Source: Aliidiomarina quisquiliarum
Lineage (GTDB): Bacteria; Pseudomonadota; Gammaproteobacteria; Enterobacterales; Alteromonadaceae
DNA length: 64,000 nucleotides
Reading direction: 5' to 3'
Assembly (NCBI RefSeq): GCF_023922585.1
Contig: NZ_JAMFTN010000025.1
Coordinates: 40,977 to 104,976 of the forward strand
The notes under the pieces were generated by a model that worked only from the letters and a program-made list of their open reading frames with translations, was not told where the DNA came from and searched no databases. Position 1 is the first letter of the stretch; each line of letters starts with the position of its first letter. A program made the position numbers and the translations under genes. Shown here piece after piece: positions 7,601-18,058 of this stretch.

Positions 7601-8653
7601 CTAGCTCCATTGCCCAACCATTAACATTATGACTTGACCCACCCCCATTACTACAATGGCAATAACCAATAATGAAATGCTATAACAGCATGCCACTCCC
7701 CAACGTATTTTATGATGCATTAACCGTACAGCCCGCTGTTGCACACTGGCTGCAATAGCATGCAGCTGAACACTACGTTCTGTCGTTGTTCCATGCGACA
7801 TTTGCAAACGCATTAAGGTAATACGGTCAACTAACTCAGAATTCATTACTTCCGCCAAGCTGACATAGCCTGCTGCTAATCTTTCTTGCATAAATTGGTA
7901 ATGCTTTTCAGCCAGCCCTTTTGACGATTGTTTTAATAACGACACGGTTTCGCCCATATTGCACCTTTGGCTAAGCAATAACCCTAGCTGGTAACAAATA
8001 TCGACTAAAATAAATAGCCGATATACTTGATTTATTTTCATTTTGTTTATTAATCGACTAACGATACCTTCAGCCGCCGCTGCTATATAACGAGTGCCAT
8101 AAAAACCTAATAAAACTAATAATGACACTGCAACTAACCACGGCAGCGAATTCGCTAACAAAGATAATTGCCGAGTCCAAAATGGCAGCTCTATTACCGT
8201 TAGCATGTCTGTTAAACGCGGTAAAATAACTACTCCAGATAGCCATAAGGCAAGTAAACTGGTGAGCAATAACACCACCGGATAGACAAACCGACTAATG
8301 GCCTTTTGCCTTATGCTCCGACGCTCATCATAAAGCTTTTTAATATCCGTTATAGTATTTAACAATACCTTGGGCGCATGGCTACTTTTCATCACCATAA
8401 CCAAATCGGGTACAAAGTCGCGTTCAAGACAGCTACCGAGGTTACGCCCTTTCGCCAGCTGACTTGACACATAAGCAACGGTGCTAATTACGGCCCTGTC
8501 ATTCACTTCTTCAGCACATACAGCCATCATTTGTAGTGCTTGTGAAGTACTACAACCATTGGTTAACCAGCCTAGCAAATCAAGCAAGAACTGCACTTGA
8601 GCTTGTTTGTTTAAACCCCGTGAGCTGCTAAACCGATTCAAGCTGAGCCGCAT
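7601..8653 (-). CDS. pilR: Pilus inner-membrane platform protein (PilR/GspF family)
   Basis: A 350-aa T2SS-F family protein. Two four-helix cytoplasmic domains (about 20-130 and 215-315) each end in membrane segments: about 130-150, 165-190 and a final helix at about 320-345. It forms the base that the ATPase works on. Its start overlaps the end of the ATPase gene by 26 bp, typical of translational coupling. A 43-bp gap separates it from the pilin gene. Confidence 0.85.
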   Translation of the reverse strand: MRLSLNRFSSSRGLNKQAQVQFLLDLLGWLTNGCSTSQALQMMAVCAEEVNDRAVISTVAYVSSQLAKGRNLGSCLERDFVPDLVMVMKSSHAPKVLLNTITDIKKLYDERRSIRQKAISRFVYPVVLLLTSLLALWLSGVVILPRLTDMLTVIELPFWTRQLSLLANSLPWLVAVSLLVLLGFYGTRYIAAAAEGIVSRLINKMKINQVYRLFILVDICYQLGLLLSQRCNMGETVSLLKQSSKGLAEKHYQFMQERLAAGYVSLAEVMNSELVDRITLMRLQMSHGTTTERSVQLHAIAASVQQRAVRLMHHKIRWGVACCYSISLLVIAIVVMGVGQVIMLMVGQWS

Positions 8654-10163
8654 AATTCACCTTTTTTTGCTGCCTTTGTTGCAGCCCGAGCTCATTCATT
8701 CCTGGCACCAACTCCTCGGCATGCCTAGGGTCTACCACACCTTGGCAAATAAGCTCACTGGCATTAAACGCCATGGAGTCCCAACCATTACGCCTTAAAC
8801 TTTCTTGCCAGTGCACTATATTTAAGTCTTGAATCCATTTTGAAGCATGGCTATTGGGCACAATTAACTCTGAAATAGCCACGCGCCCCTGTAGCCCGGT
8901 TAATTGACAGGTTGCACAGCCTGAAGAAGACTGTTCTTTAACCGCCCCCCATTGAGGGTGGTTAACAGGCTTACTGCAGTTAACACATAATTTTGGTAGC
9001 AATCGCTGTGCAAGCAAGCCAGCAAACAAACCTGGTTGGCTTAATTGGGTTGCTGTTAAGCCTAAATCTAGCAGCCTCGATATAATTCCTATCGCGTCAT
9101 TAGCATGAATGGTCGACACCACTAAGTGCCCTGTTAAAGCAGCCGATATGCCCGCATTTGCCGTGTGCATATCGCGTATTTCACTTACTTCAACCAAGTC
9201 AGGATCTTCCCGTAACACCGAGCGAATCATATGGGCGAAGGCATAAGGGTCTTGATCCGTGGGCACGAACTTTTGTTCTATGTTGGGCTGAATAATTTCT
9301 ATCGGATCTTCCAATGAAATAATTTTACGCGATTTAGGTACCAAACGGTTTAATGCCGCTAGGGTGGTGGTTTTGCCATGCCCTGTAGGCCCTGAAATGA
9401 GTAATAATCCCGTTGCTTGCGACATAACATGGCGCAATTGCAAAACCCTACTAGGGGCAAAACCAAGGGAATACAAATCTGGCACCCGTTGTTGCTCACT
9501 TGCCTGTAACCGCATTGTTACGGAAAAACCATCACGACAGGGTGACTTTTGAGTACGAATTCGAATGTTTTCACCACTGTCTGGAAGGGTTAAAGAAATA
9601 CTGGCACCACTCATATGCCGCTCATCGAACACTTCGCGAAAGTCGTCCGACTGTGTGTTCAAAGCCGCTGCTACCGCCTCGGTAACGGACGTACGGCTGC
9701 GCGAGGCCTGGTGGTAAAGTAATCCATCGATACGATACGATATTCGTGCTTCTGAGCCCGTCATGCGTAAATGTATATCTGTTGCACGCATACGATGAGC
9801 ATCTACAACAATATCAAGCAACGCTTGCCTTGCCATGGTTTGGGTATCGCCCGTGCTTTGCGCTTGGGCAATGCGGTCACGGCGTACCGCGTCTGCATCG
9901 GCTAAAAACTTGCGTACTATCGCAATTTCAGCACTACCCCACTCTACCGAGGGATAACGCTCTGCTACCAACACATGCAAATTGCAAATACTTTGCAGTT
10001 GCTGCGCCCATGCGGCGGGCGAAGCCAATAAAATACCGCTATCTAGAATAACCACCCCTTGCTCATTACTTTGCCAATGCTCTTGAGCGGCCAAGGTTTC
10101 ATCGAGCAACACGGGACACGCTTGCACCGAACCCAATTGCTCAATTTGTTTGATTATTAACAT
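8628..10163 (-). CDS. pilQ: Pilus assembly ATPase (PilQ of type IVb systems; GspE/PilB superfamily)
   Basis: A 511-aa secretion ATPase. The Walker A motif is GPTGHGKTT (about residue 255). An Asp box SLEDPIE follows, then a Walker B region REDPDLVEVSEIRD and a His box TGHLVVSTIHAND. The usual Gly before EIRD is Ser here. A tetra-Cys zinc element (CVNC and, about 28 residues on, CATC) lies in the C-terminal half, as in assembly rather than retraction ATPases. It starts right after the PilP stop, with GGAGG five bases before the ATG. The name follows the R64 plasmid system and is not the PilQ secretin of type IVa pili. Confidence 0.88.
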   Translation of the reverse strand: MLIIKQIEQLGSVQACPVLLDETLAAQEHWQSNEQGVVILDSGILLASPAAWAQQLQSICNLHVLVAERYPSVEWGSAEIAIVRKFLADADAVRRDRIAQAQSTGDTQTMARQALLDIVVDAHRMRATDIHLRMTGSEARISYRIDGLLYHQASRSRTSVTEAVAAALNTQSDDFREVFDERHMSGASISLTLPDSGENIRIRTQKSPCRDGFSVTMRLQASEQQRVPDLYSLGFAPSRVLQLRHVMSQATGLLLISGPTGHGKTTTLAALNRLVPKSRKIISLEDPIEIIQPNIEQKFVPTDQDPYAFAHMIRSVLREDPDLVEVSEIRDMHTANAGISAALTGHLVVSTIHANDAIGIISRLLDLGLTATQLSQPGLFAGLLAQRLLPKLCVNCSKPVNHPQWGAVKEQSSSGCATCQLTGLQGRVAISELIVPNSHASKWIQDLNIVHWQESLRRNGWDSMAFNASELICQGVVDPRHAEELVPGMNELGLQQRQQKKVNYAAQLESV

Positions 10164-10164
10164 G

Positions 10165-10677
10165 TTAACCTCCCACCATTAGTGTATGCAGACGATCTTG
10201 ATGCCTAAGCTCTACCGCTTGCCGATCAATTTTTACGCCTATGTCACCAAGAATAATATCGCCAGAGGAGGCAGCAAAAATGTGCTCGCCATAGGCTAAC
10301 CTTGCAACCCATTGGTTGTTGCGCTTAAACAAAGCGAGCAACCGAAAGCGATGCAAGTCTATTTGGAAAGTTACGTTATTATTGTTAACGGTTTCATTGT
10401 TAGTTGCCACCTCTGGAGGTGCCACCAACACTGATAATTGACGCATAGCATGAATTGCTTCTGCTGCTTGAAGCTGGTACTGCATTTGTCGCGCACGGCT
10501 TTCCGCTTGTTGTTCAAGCAACCTTTGATTGCGTAGCGACAAAGCCAATTGTTGATGCTGTCTTCCTTCACCTGGGAACATGGCGTGTTGGGTTAATTGC
10601 TCCTGCTGTTCTTCAGGTCGGAGTAGGTAGCTATTACTGTCGGCCAAAGCGAGGCTTAAAATTAACCAATGCATCAT
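10165..10677 (-). CDS. pilP: Pilus biogenesis protein PilP-like
   Basis: A 170-aa protein with a short N-terminal hydrophobic segment that could be a signal peptide, then a Gln-rich, probably coiled-coil stretch (about 20-75). A C-terminal beta-rich domain (about 115-170) ends VELRHQDRLHTLMVGG, resembling the periplasmic domains of GspC/PilP that bind the secretin. Position between PilO-like and ATPase genes fits the R64 order. Assignment is mainly from context and size; the start overlaps the PilO-like stop by 4 bp. Confidence 0.6.
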   Translation of the reverse strand: MMHWLILSLALADSNSYLLRPEEQQEQLTQHAMFPGEGRQHQQLALSLRNQRLLEQQAESRARQMQYQLQAAEAIHAMRQLSVLVAPPEVATNNETVNNNNVTFQIDLHRFRLLALFKRNNQWVARLAYGEHIFAASSGDIILGDIGVKIDRQAVELRHQDRLHTLMVGG

Positions 10678-11825
10678 TGTAATGCTCCTATTGCTTGCAG
10701 TGTTATTTGGCCATGGATGAGGTTATTTTGAACCCCTAAGGTGCCGTTTAGCAGTTGCAAAGGCAGGCCATCTAAAATACCGGCTAGGGTTAACAAGTCG
10801 GGTAAATAGTAATTTTTCAGTTCAACCGTTATGCGTTGCTTTTGCCACCCCCCAACACGATCGATATCGCCCAGCCTTAATTCCGTCGTTGGCAGCCATA
10901 AAGACAAATGCAAGTCGAGCCAATCGGTTAGTTCGGTTACCGAATGCCAGCGCATGTCTAACGGGGAATGGATCGCGCTCGGCAGCTGAATGGGCCGAAT
11001 TAGTGTGGCGTTTTGACCAGAGGTTTGCAGGCGAAAATTATTGGCCATGGCATAGTTTCTTAAGTCGCCAATATTTCCAGTATCTCGCTGTAAGCGGTAG
11101 CTTATTTGTTGCAAGTTATAATCGACTGAAGTTAAGTGCCAACCGGCCACTTGTTGTAACTTTAATTGCTGGTTGTAATCTAACCGTAACAACGGAATGA
11201 CATTTCCAGGCGTACTTACCAAACGGTTAGCAAAGTCTGCCCCTAAATCAATTTGCTCTATATCGTTTTGCCAAGGCGCCCAACTTGTAATAACGTAACC
11301 TAATACAACCACAAGCGATAATACCGCTAACAAACCTAACCATGGTTTCGAGGTTAAACGCTTCATGCTCATCATTTTTAATGCTTGTTGCTCACGCTGG
11401 GATAATTTTGGCCAAGGCAAGCTTGCTGTAATTGAAAATACATTTAGGGTGGTACTAAGCTCTTGTTTGGCAGCCTCGTCTAGCCAAACATTAGGTCGAT
11501 AATTTAAGCGGCTAGAAATAGCCTGTAAAATAACCTTAACCTGCTCTGCCGTACCCCAGAAACAAACAAGAATAGCGTTGTTTTCCCACGCATAAATAAA
11601 CAATCCACCGTCTATTACTCGGATTGCCAATCCATGCGGCCTTTCTTGTTGCTGCTGAAAGCACTTTGGATACGCCAATAATGGCGCCGACGCACACATT
11701 AGCCAGCTTTTTCCAGCCCACAAAAAACGCGCAGCATAGCCTTCCGGATACCGCCGTACTGCTTCTTTTAGTATTTTGCTGTAATGCCCACGAGGCACTT
11801 CAAATAGTGAAATAGAATAACTCAT
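10674..11825 (-). CDS. pilO: Type IVb pilus accessory protein PilO-like
   Basis: A 383-aa bitopic membrane protein. The N-terminal about 165 residues are cytoplasmic (actin-like PilM/GspL-type role inferred). One membrane helix (about 173-190, LLAVLSLVVVLGYVITSWA) precedes a periplasmic domain of about 190 residues. This topology matches PilO of type IVb systems, which replaces the PilM/N/O trio of type IVa. It overlaps both neighbours by 4 bp. Confidence 0.7.
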   Translation of the reverse strand: MSYSISLFEVPRGHYSKILKEAVRRYPEGYAARFLWAGKSWLMCASAPLLAYPKCFQQQQERPHGLAIRVIDGGLFIYAWENNAILVCFWGTAEQVKVILQAISSRLNYRPNVWLDEAAKQELSTTLNVFSITASLPWPKLSQREQQALKMMSMKRLTSKPWLGLLAVLSLVVVLGYVITSWAPWQNDIEQIDLGADFANRLVSTPGNVIPLLRLDYNQQLKLQQVAGWHLTSVDYNLQQISYRLQRDTGNIGDLRNYAMANNFRLQTSGQNATLIRPIQLPSAIHSPLDMRWHSVTELTDWLDLHLSLWLPTTELRLGDIDRVGGWQKQRITVELKNYYLPDLLTLAGILDGLPLQLLNGTLGVQNNLIHGQITLQAIGALQ

Positions 11826-13318
11826 AGCATATTACCTGAAGGCAAAATTCGTGGGGTAAGAAGTACTATGGTTTCAGCATGTTGTTGCTGCACCTGCCGT
11901 TGCCCACCAAACAACCAAGATAGAAACCCTTGTTGGTTACGCCACTGCCGGCGGGTATTTTGTAATCCGGAAATCAACAAGGTTTCTTGGTTGCCTACAA
12001 TGGCTTTCATAAAGAACTTTTTACGGGTGGTTTGTGGTGTTTGGATAGTTTTATCACCCGAGCTAATTTGATCAATCCCAAGTAAGTCGCTTAAGCTGGT
12101 AGACAGTTGAAGTAACACTTGTTCATTGGCTATTTTGGGCAACAAGTACAACTCGAAGCCAGTGCGTACCACTCCAGGAATTAGCAAGTCGCTGCTGCCC
12201 ACGTTAGCGGTAGAACTACTGCCTGCAGAAGCCAAATAGGTCACGTTTTCTTCTAACACTACTTTTGATATTTGATTATTTAAAGTAACCATACGCGGGT
12301 GATTACTCACCTCCACCACACCTTGTTCTTTAAGTGCCGCAATAATGACTTCCGAACCCGATAGGCGGCCTGCCTGCCGCTGTAGCCGCAACCCAGCGCT
12401 TTGTTCATTTAAAGCAACCGAACTTGCACCACTAAATAAATTAAGCACACTTGAGCCTGAAACACTTTCACCTATTAACTGCCAATCAATTCCGCGTTGA
12501 TCGTGGTCATTGAACATGACATCGATAACTTGAATATCGACCGCAACTTGGCGCGTTAAACGTTCATTTTGCTGCAGTAAGTATTCTCTAACCAGCTGCA
12601 CATGCTGAGGTAAATCGCGCACTAGTACCGATGTAGAGCTTTGATTAATAGCTATTGTGCCTTCACTCGATAACAGCATGGTTAAAGCGGCGGTTAAATC
12701 TTCCCAAACGGAAAGCTCTTGGCTAGTAAAGTTTAAATACTGAGTTGAGTCGTCGTTAACACTACTTCCACTCATGGTCAGTTGGCCTTGAGATGGGGTG
12801 GACGCTGTTGCAGAGGTACCATCTTCGCCTAGAAAAAAGTTCGTTACTCCAGCTAAAAACGCGACGTCAAATTCGGCCACTTCATACTGACGCCAAACCA
12901 CCAACGCTTCTTCTGCGGTAAACGACAAGCCTGTTATTAAAGCGATGCGGGATAAAGCATCGCCTAAGCTACCTTCAAGCCGAAGAGAAATAGGTGTTTC
13001 GGGGTCAATATTGTCAAGTAGGCGATTACTAATGCCTTCGCCGGCTAGAAGGTCTTTTAGCGCACGGCCAAGGGGGTACTCGTCGAAAGCAAAGTGCACT
13101 GGTATTTGCATCCAGGCGGGGCCTTCACTATTGGGTAGGTTGAGTGGCGGCACAAAATAACCTTGCGAACGTACCACATGGCGTAATTCATTCGGCTTGG
13201 TTTGTTCGTTACGAGCATCAGCAAGACGTAGTTCTGCACTGTCTTTTACCGCTTTATAGTCTTGGGTTGACTCACACCCTAACAGCAGCAAACAAAGCAC
13301 CCAAAATAACCGCTTCAT
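11822..13318 (-). CDS. pilN: Outer-membrane secretin lipoprotein of type IVb pili (PilN family)
   Basis: A 498-aa secretin. The signal peptide ends LLLLGC with lipidated Cys at about 15. An STN-like N-terminal domain (about 70-150) is followed by a secretin N domain. The C-terminal secretin homology region (about 310-498) contains VEVSNHPRMVTLNNQISK and TTRKKFFMKAIVGNQETLLISGLQ, cut here by the 20-residue limit into its two recognisable halves. The last segment is AETIVLLTPRIL. It would form the ring channel through which the pilus passes. It overlaps the TcpQ-like gene upstream and PilO-like gene downstream by 4 bp each. Confidence 0.87.
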   Translation of the reverse strand: MKRLFWVLCLLLLGCESTQDYKAVKDSAELRLADARNEQTKPNELRHVVRSQGYFVPPLNLPNSEGPAWMQIPVHFAFDEYPLGRALKDLLAGEGISNRLLDNIDPETPISLRLEGSLGDALSRIALITGLSFTAEEALVVWRQYEVAEFDVAFLAGVTNFFLGEDGTSATASTPSQGQLTMSGSSVNDDSTQYLNFTSQELSVWEDLTAALTMLLSSEGTIAINQSSTSVLVRDLPQHVQLVREYLLQQNERLTRQVAVDIQVIDVMFNDHDQRGIDWQLIGESVSGSSVLNLFSGASSVALNEQSAGLRLQRQAGRLSGSEVIIAALKEQGVVEVSNHPRMVTLNNQISKVVLEENVTYLASAGSSSTANVGSSDLLIPGVVRTGFELYLLPKIANEQVLLQLSTSLSDLLGIDQISSGDKTIQTPQTTRKKFFMKAIVGNQETLLISGLQNTRRQWRNQQGFLSWLFGGQRQVQQQHAETIVLLTPRILPSGNML

Positions 13319-13695
13319 GGCTGCGTCGCCTGTGGCATGTAGTCAACAACAGCGGTGTTATTCGGATGTAGGGCAACACGTATTTGATATGGTTTAATTA
13401 AGCTTTCGAGTAACAAGTCCCAATTCGGGGCAACTAATTCAAACTGCGTAGGCCATAAGTGATGGTTGTCGGCGTACCAAACCACCCGTTCAATGCCCCA
13501 ATGTTGGGTGAGTAAATGCTCGAGCTGAGGCCGCAATAGTGCCGCTTCAAGTCGATAACGTACCGGAGGATCGAACCGCGCCGAGGCAAACTCGGTGGGT
13601 TGCGTAAGGGGTAAGCATTCTTGATCAAACGCATGCACAAGCGTAACACAACTTGCTAGTGCAGCGCCGACGACGATCCGTGTCATCAGCATCAT
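13315..13695 (-). CDS. pilL: PilL/TcpQ-like periplasmic pilus protein
   Basis: A 126-aa exported protein. The signal peptide covers about residues 1-22 (ends LVHA). The mature part has L-x-x-LLTQHWGIERVVW followed by a second strand-helix block ending in VALHPNNTAVVDYMP. This resembles the TcpQ/PilL C-terminal domain that helps secretin assembly. The ATG at 13695 has GGAG eight bases upstream, only 13 bp after the topA stop. It opens the pilus operon. Short length compared with plasmid PilL (which is longer) suggests a minimal version. Confidence 0.6.
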   Translation of the reverse strand: MMLMTRIVVGAALASCVTLVHAFDQECLPLTQPTEFASARFDPPVRYRLEAALLRPQLEHLLTQHWGIERVVWYADNHHLWPTQFELVAPNWDLLLESLIKPYQIRVALHPNNTAVVDYMPQATQP

Positions 13696-13708
13696 AATTC
13701 ACTCCAAA

Positions 13709-16393
13709 TTATTTTTTCTTAGGCGTTGTTTTCCTTTTCTTGCCAGCACTTGAAGTGGCCGCTTTCTTTTTCGCTGCTACTTCCGTCCATGTGCCGTTGT
13801 CATAGTGTGCTTGCCATCCGGTGGCTTTGCCACTAACTTCAGTCATAACGTACTGTTTCTTCTCTTTACGGCTGAAGCGTACGAGCGCTTCATTACCATC
13901 AGGATCGTGCGCCGGTGCTTCCGTTAGATACTTAAACTTAGCTGCTAGGCGGTCGGCGAAGCGTTGTAGCTCTACTACTTTCACTGCTCGAGTTTCTCGT
14001 GAACGAGGAAAAGTATTCGCCGACATGAAAATACCCGAAGCTCCATCGCGCAGCACAAAGTACGCATCAGAGTTTTCACAGGGTAATTCAGGTAAATGTA
14101 CCGGATCTTCCTTCGGTGGAGCAGCTTCACCACTACGTAATAATTTACGGGTGTTCTTACAATCTTCACTAGTACAGCCAAAATACTTACCAAACCGGCC
14201 CGTTTTTAACTGCATGTCGGTGCCACATTTGTCGCATTCGATAACCGGCCCTTCGTAACCTTTAATTCGGAATGTACCTTCTTCAACGATTTGACCGTCG
14301 CACAGTGGGTTATTACCACACACATGCAGCTTTCGTTTTTCGTCGAGCAAGTAACTGTCCATTGCTGTATCGCATTTCGGGCAGCGCTTTCGAGCCATTA
14401 ACGCTAATACTTCAGCATCGCTGTCTTCATCGTCGTCGGTAACTTTAACCGCTTCGTCGCCGGGCGATAAATTCATGGTTTTGGTACATTTGTCGTCTTT
14501 TGGTAAGTCGTAACCTGAACAACCTAAGAAAACACCAGTCGATGCAGTGCGAATGCCCATTTTACGGCCACAGGTTGGGCAGTCTACGTCGGTTAACACC
14601 ATTTGGTTGCTGCGCATGCCGCCGTCGGCTTCGTCGGCTTCTGCAAGCTCTAAGCGCTCTTTAAACTGAGCATAAAACTCGTCTAGTGCTTCTTTCCAGT
14701 CTTGCTTACCTTCAGCGATATCGTCTAAACGTTGTTCCATATCAGCGGTAAAATTATAGCTAAGCAAGTTTTCAAAGTTTTCCGTTAAGCGGTCGGTAAC
14801 AATTTCACCCATTTTTTCTGCATAGAAGCGACGATTATCAATACGTACGTAGCCGCGATCTTGAATGGTTGAAATAATTGAAGCGTAAGTAGACGGACGA
14901 CCTATGCCCCTTTTCTCTAGCTCTTTTACCAACGAGGCTTCATTAAAGCGTGCAGGTGGTTTAGTAAAATGCTGTTTAGGATCGAGCTCGAGCAAGGTCA
15001 ACACTTCGCCTTTTTGAATGTCTGGTAGGGCATTTTCGTCGGCCCCCTTACGATTCACTTGCGGTTGAACCTTCGTCCAACCGTCGAAACGTAATACACG
15101 GCCCCGTGCTTTTAGCTCATAAGGACCAGCAGCCACAGTTAAGCTAGTGGAATCGTAACGTGCAGGAGGCATTTGACAGGCCACAAATTGACGCCAAATA
15201 AGCTCATACAAACGTTCTGCATCGCGGTCGACACCTTTTAATTGGCTCGAACGTACCGCCACACTTGAAGGACGAATCGCTTCGTGCGCCTCTTGGGCGT
15301 TAGACTTTTTACCATAAAAGTTTGGTTTTTCTGGCAAGTACGCCTTACCAAACTCTTTTTCTATAAAATTACGGCAGCTGTGTAATGCGTCCTGGCTCAA
15401 ATGAGTAGAGTCGGTACGCATATATGTAATATAACCCGCTTCATATAAACGCTGGGCCATGGTCATGGTTTTTTTCACCCCAAAACCAAGCCGAGTACTT
15501 GCCGCTTGCTGTAACGTTGAGGTAATAAAAGGTGCACTAGGACGACTTTGAGTTGGTTTTTCTTCTCGTTCTACAACGTTATATTCGGCGCCTTTTAACC
15601 CGGCTATAGCCTTGTCCGCTTGAGCCTTGTTCACCGGTTTAAAGGTTTTGCCTGACTCTTTAGTTACCTGAAAGCGAGCGTTACCTTCAGCTGCTTTTAA
15701 GTCGGCATGAATATCCCAGAATTCTTCCGGATTAAAGGCTTTAATTTCGCGCTCACGCTCAACCACAATACGCACAGCCACCGACTGTACCCGGCCTGCT
15801 GATAAGCCTCTAGCAACTTTCTTCCACAGTAGTGGCGACAGCATAAAGCCAACCACACGGTCAAGAAAGCGCCTCGTTTGCTGGGCATTAACCCGCTCAA
15901 TATTTAGCTCGCCCGGCTCGGCAAAAGCGTTTTTAATGGCTTTTTCGGTAATTTCGTTAAACACTACGCGCTGGTAATTACTATCGTCACCGCCTATGAG
16001 TTCGCGCAAATGCCAAGCAATTGCTTCCCCCTCGCGGTCTAAGTCCGTTGCAAGATATATTTTGTCGGCTTTCCGAGCCAGTGTTTGTAACTCTTTCACT
16101 ACCTTTTCTTTACCCGGCAGTATCTCGTAATGCGGCTCCCAGCCATTGTCTGGGTCGATACCCATGCGCATAACTAAGTTTTGATAATCGCGTTTGCTTC
16201 TATAGGCGGCCTTTTCTTCCGGCCCCATTTTCCGCACTTCTGCCGCAGGTTTGGCAGGTGCTTTTTTTAAAGCCCGTGTTGGTAAATCGCGCACATGGCC
16301 AACACTCGACTTAACTATAAAGTCGTTACCCAAATACCGGTTTATCGTCTTTGCTTTTGCAGGAGACTCAACAATTACTAAAGATTTACCCAT
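13709..16393 (-). CDS. topA: DNA topoisomerase I
   Basis: About 894 aa from the ATG at 16393 ([15 protein letters not shown]); the frame is open further upstream but those residues do not belong to the family. It relaxes negative supercoils. Seen: the Toprim start [18 protein letters not shown], acidic triad region [15 protein letters not shown], active-site Tyr in [28 protein letters not shown], three zinc modules (starting [18 protein letters not shown] and CDKCGTDMQ) and a Lys-rich tail. Its last codon lies 13 bp before the pilL-like start, so read-through into the pilus operon is likely. Confidence 0.98.
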   Translation of the reverse strand: MGKSLVIVESPAKAKTINRYLGNDFIVKSSVGHVRDLPTRALKKAPAKPAAEVRKMGPEEKAAYRSKRDYQNLVMRMGIDPDNGWEPHYEILPGKEKVVKELQTLARKADKIYLATDLDREGEAIAWHLRELIGGDDSNYQRVVFNEITEKAIKNAFAEPGELNIERVNAQQTRRFLDRVVGFMLSPLLWKKVARGLSAGRVQSVAVRIVVEREREIKAFNPEEFWDIHADLKAAEGNARFQVTKESGKTFKPVNKAQADKAIAGLKGAEYNVVEREEKPTQSRPSAPFITSTLQQAASTRLGFGVKKTMTMAQRLYEAGYITYMRTDSTHLSQDALHSCRNFIEKEFGKAYLPEKPNFYGKKSNAQEAHEAIRPSSVAVRSSQLKGVDRDAERLYELIWRQFVACQMPPARYDSTSLTVAAGPYELKARGRVLRFDGWTKVQPQVNRKGADENALPDIQKGEVLTLLELDPKQHFTKPPARFNEASLVKELEKRGIGRPSTYASIISTIQDRGYVRIDNRRFYAEKMGEIVTDRLTENFENLLSYNFTADMEQRLDDIAEGKQDWKEALDEFYAQFKERLELAEADEADGGMRSNQMVLTDVDCPTCGRKMGIRTASTGVFLGCSGYDLPKDDKCTKTMNLSPGDEAVKVTDDDEDSDAEVLALMARKRCPKCDTAMDSYLLDEKRKLHVCGNNPLCDGQIVEEGTFRIKGYEGPVIECDKCGTDMQLKTGRFGKYFGCTSEDCKNTRKLLRSGEAAPPKEDPVHLPELPCENSDAYFVLRDGASGIFMSANTFPRSRETRAVKVVELQRFADRLAAKFKYLTEAPAHDPDGNEALVRFSRKEKKQYVMTEVSGKATGWQAHYDNGTWTEVAAKKKAATSSAGKKRKTTPKKK

Positions 16394-16720
16394 GAAGTCA
16401 GTGTTCTCTACTTTATGATGAAGCGTGAGTTTAGCGTGAAGCAGGCCATATATAAGCCTTCTGGGTAGGTTCTTCAAGTCATACCCGTGTTTAAGCTTCC
16501 TATTTACACATATATAGTTTTTCCAGCTCAGTAACAACCCGAACCATGAAAAGGCATACTAATAAAGGCAAAGTGAATACCTAATCAGTCTTAACTTTTT
16601 AAACCTAAGACCTGCAAATACAAGGCTTCTCATCCCGCCTAGGGTGCGTATAATAAAATACATAATAAATTTAAACATGCACTCTTTTTCTCAAAAGCAT
16701 GCTCAGAAGTAGGAGCTTTT
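16394..16720. other. Intergenic region between divergent topA and astB
   Basis: This 327-bp stretch is AT-rich and holds no convincing gene. A TATAAT at about 16650 on the plus strand could be an astB -10, but no good -35 sits 16-18 bp upstream. An AGGAG six to seven bases before the astB ATG is a clear ribosome-binding site. I looked for ArgR-type boxes and found none that is convincing. Confidence 0.5.
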
Positions 16721-18058
16721 ATGAAACACTTTGAAGTTAATTTTGATGGCTTAGTAGGGCCAACGCACAATTACGCCGGGCTTTCGTATGGTAATGTTGC
16801 CTCGCTAAGTAATGCGCGCAGTGTATCTAGCCCACGCTCTGCTGCCAAGCAGGGTCTGCTAAAAATGAAGGCTTTGCAAGAAATGGGCTTGATCCAAGGT
16901 GTTTTCGCTCCCCAAGAACGTCCCGATATTTATGCACTACGTCGGCTTGGTTTTCAAGGTTCTGACGCCGAAGTGTTAAGCCAAGCCTTTAAGCAAGCAC
17001 CTGCCATTTTTCAGGCGGTATGCTCTGCTTCAAGCATGTGGACTGCTAACGCCGCCACTGTGTCGCCCAGCGCTGATACGACCGACAACAGAGTACATTT
17101 TACCCCAGCTAACCTAACAAACAAGTTTCACAGATCTCTCGAACCACAGACAACAGGCAACATTTTGCGGGCAATGTTCAACAACTCCCGCTATTTCGCC
17201 CACCATCCACATTTGCCCGACAATGAACATTTCGGTGACGAAGGCGCTGCCAATCATACTCGCTTTTGTACCGATTATGGCCATACCGGGGTAGAAATGT
17301 TTGTATATGGGCGCTATGCATTTGATGGCTCAAAGCCGGCCCCGCAAACATACCCTGCACGACAAACTCGTGAGGCTTGTGAAGCCGTAGCTCGTTTACA
17401 TGGTTTAAGCGAAAGTAAAACCGTTTATGTGCAGCAAAACCCTGCCGTAATTGAACAGGGCGTATTTCATAACGACGTTATTGCCGTAGGTAATCAAAAT
17501 GTGCTTTTTTACCATGAGCAAGCCTTTTTAGACACCGAGCGAAAGCTTGCTGAACTACAAGAAAAATTCGCTGCGCCCATGCATTTTATTGAAGTGCCTA
17601 CAGCCAAAGTGTCGGTGGCTGAGGCAGTTAAAACTTATATGTTTAATACTCAGTTGGTAACCCTTGCCAACGGCGATATGGTTATTATTGCGCCAACCGA
17701 GTGTGAAGAAAGCACCATTGTGCACCAATATTTTGATGAATTATTAGCAAGCAACACGCCTATTAAAGAAGTGCGCTATTTCGATGTTAAACAAAGTATG
17801 CGAAATGGCGGAGGGCCTGCCTGCTTGCGTTTACGGGTTGCTATAAATGATCAAGAATTAGCCGCTGTAAACCAGGCTTGCATAATGAACGATACGCTAT
17901 TTGAACGGTTGAACCTGTGGGTTGACACCCATTACCGCGATGAACTCAGCACCGACGATTTAGCCGACCCACAACTGCTAATAGAGTCGCGTACAGCGTT
18001 AGACGAGTTAACTCAGATATTACAGCTTGGCTCCGTGTATGCGTTCCAACGTAATTAG
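16721..18058 (+). CDS. astB: N-succinylarginine dihydrolase
   Basis: A 445-aa enzyme of the arginine succinyltransferase pathway; it hydrolyses N2-succinylarginine to succinylornithine, CO2 and ammonia. The N terminus [17 protein letters not shown] (about 6-22) is diagnostic. [20 protein letters not shown] (about 178-197) carries the catalytic His region, and the C-terminal [14 protein letters not shown] (about 363-376) contains the catalytic Cys of this guanidine-modifying superfamily. The other ast genes are not in the window. Its stop overlaps the convergent TraB-family gene by 4 bp. Confidence 0.96.
   Translation: MKHFEVNFDGLVGPTHNYAGLSYGNVASLSNARSVSSPRSAAKQGLLKMKALQEMGLIQGVFAPQERPDIYALRRLGFQGSDAEVLSQAFKQAPAIFQAVCSASSMWTANAATVSPSADTTDNRVHFTPANLTNKFHRSLEPQTTGNILRAMFNNSRYFAHHPHLPDNEHFGDEGAANHTRFCTDYGHTGVEMFVYGRYAFDGSKPAPQTYPARQTREACEAVARLHGLSESKTVYVQQNPAVIEQGVFHNDVIAVGNQNVLFYHEQAFLDTERKLAELQEKFAAPMHFIEVPTAKVSVAEAVKTYMFNTQLVTLANGDMVIIAPTECEESTIVHQYFDELLASNTPIKEVRYFDVKQSMRNGGGPACLRLRVAINDQELAAVNQACIMNDTLFERLNLWVDTHYRDELSTDDLADPQLLIESRTALDELTQILQLGSVYAFQRN

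Noticed and set aside
16394..16720. An ArgR box for astB
   Set aside because: AT-rich words are present but none has the palindromic pattern of an ARG box.
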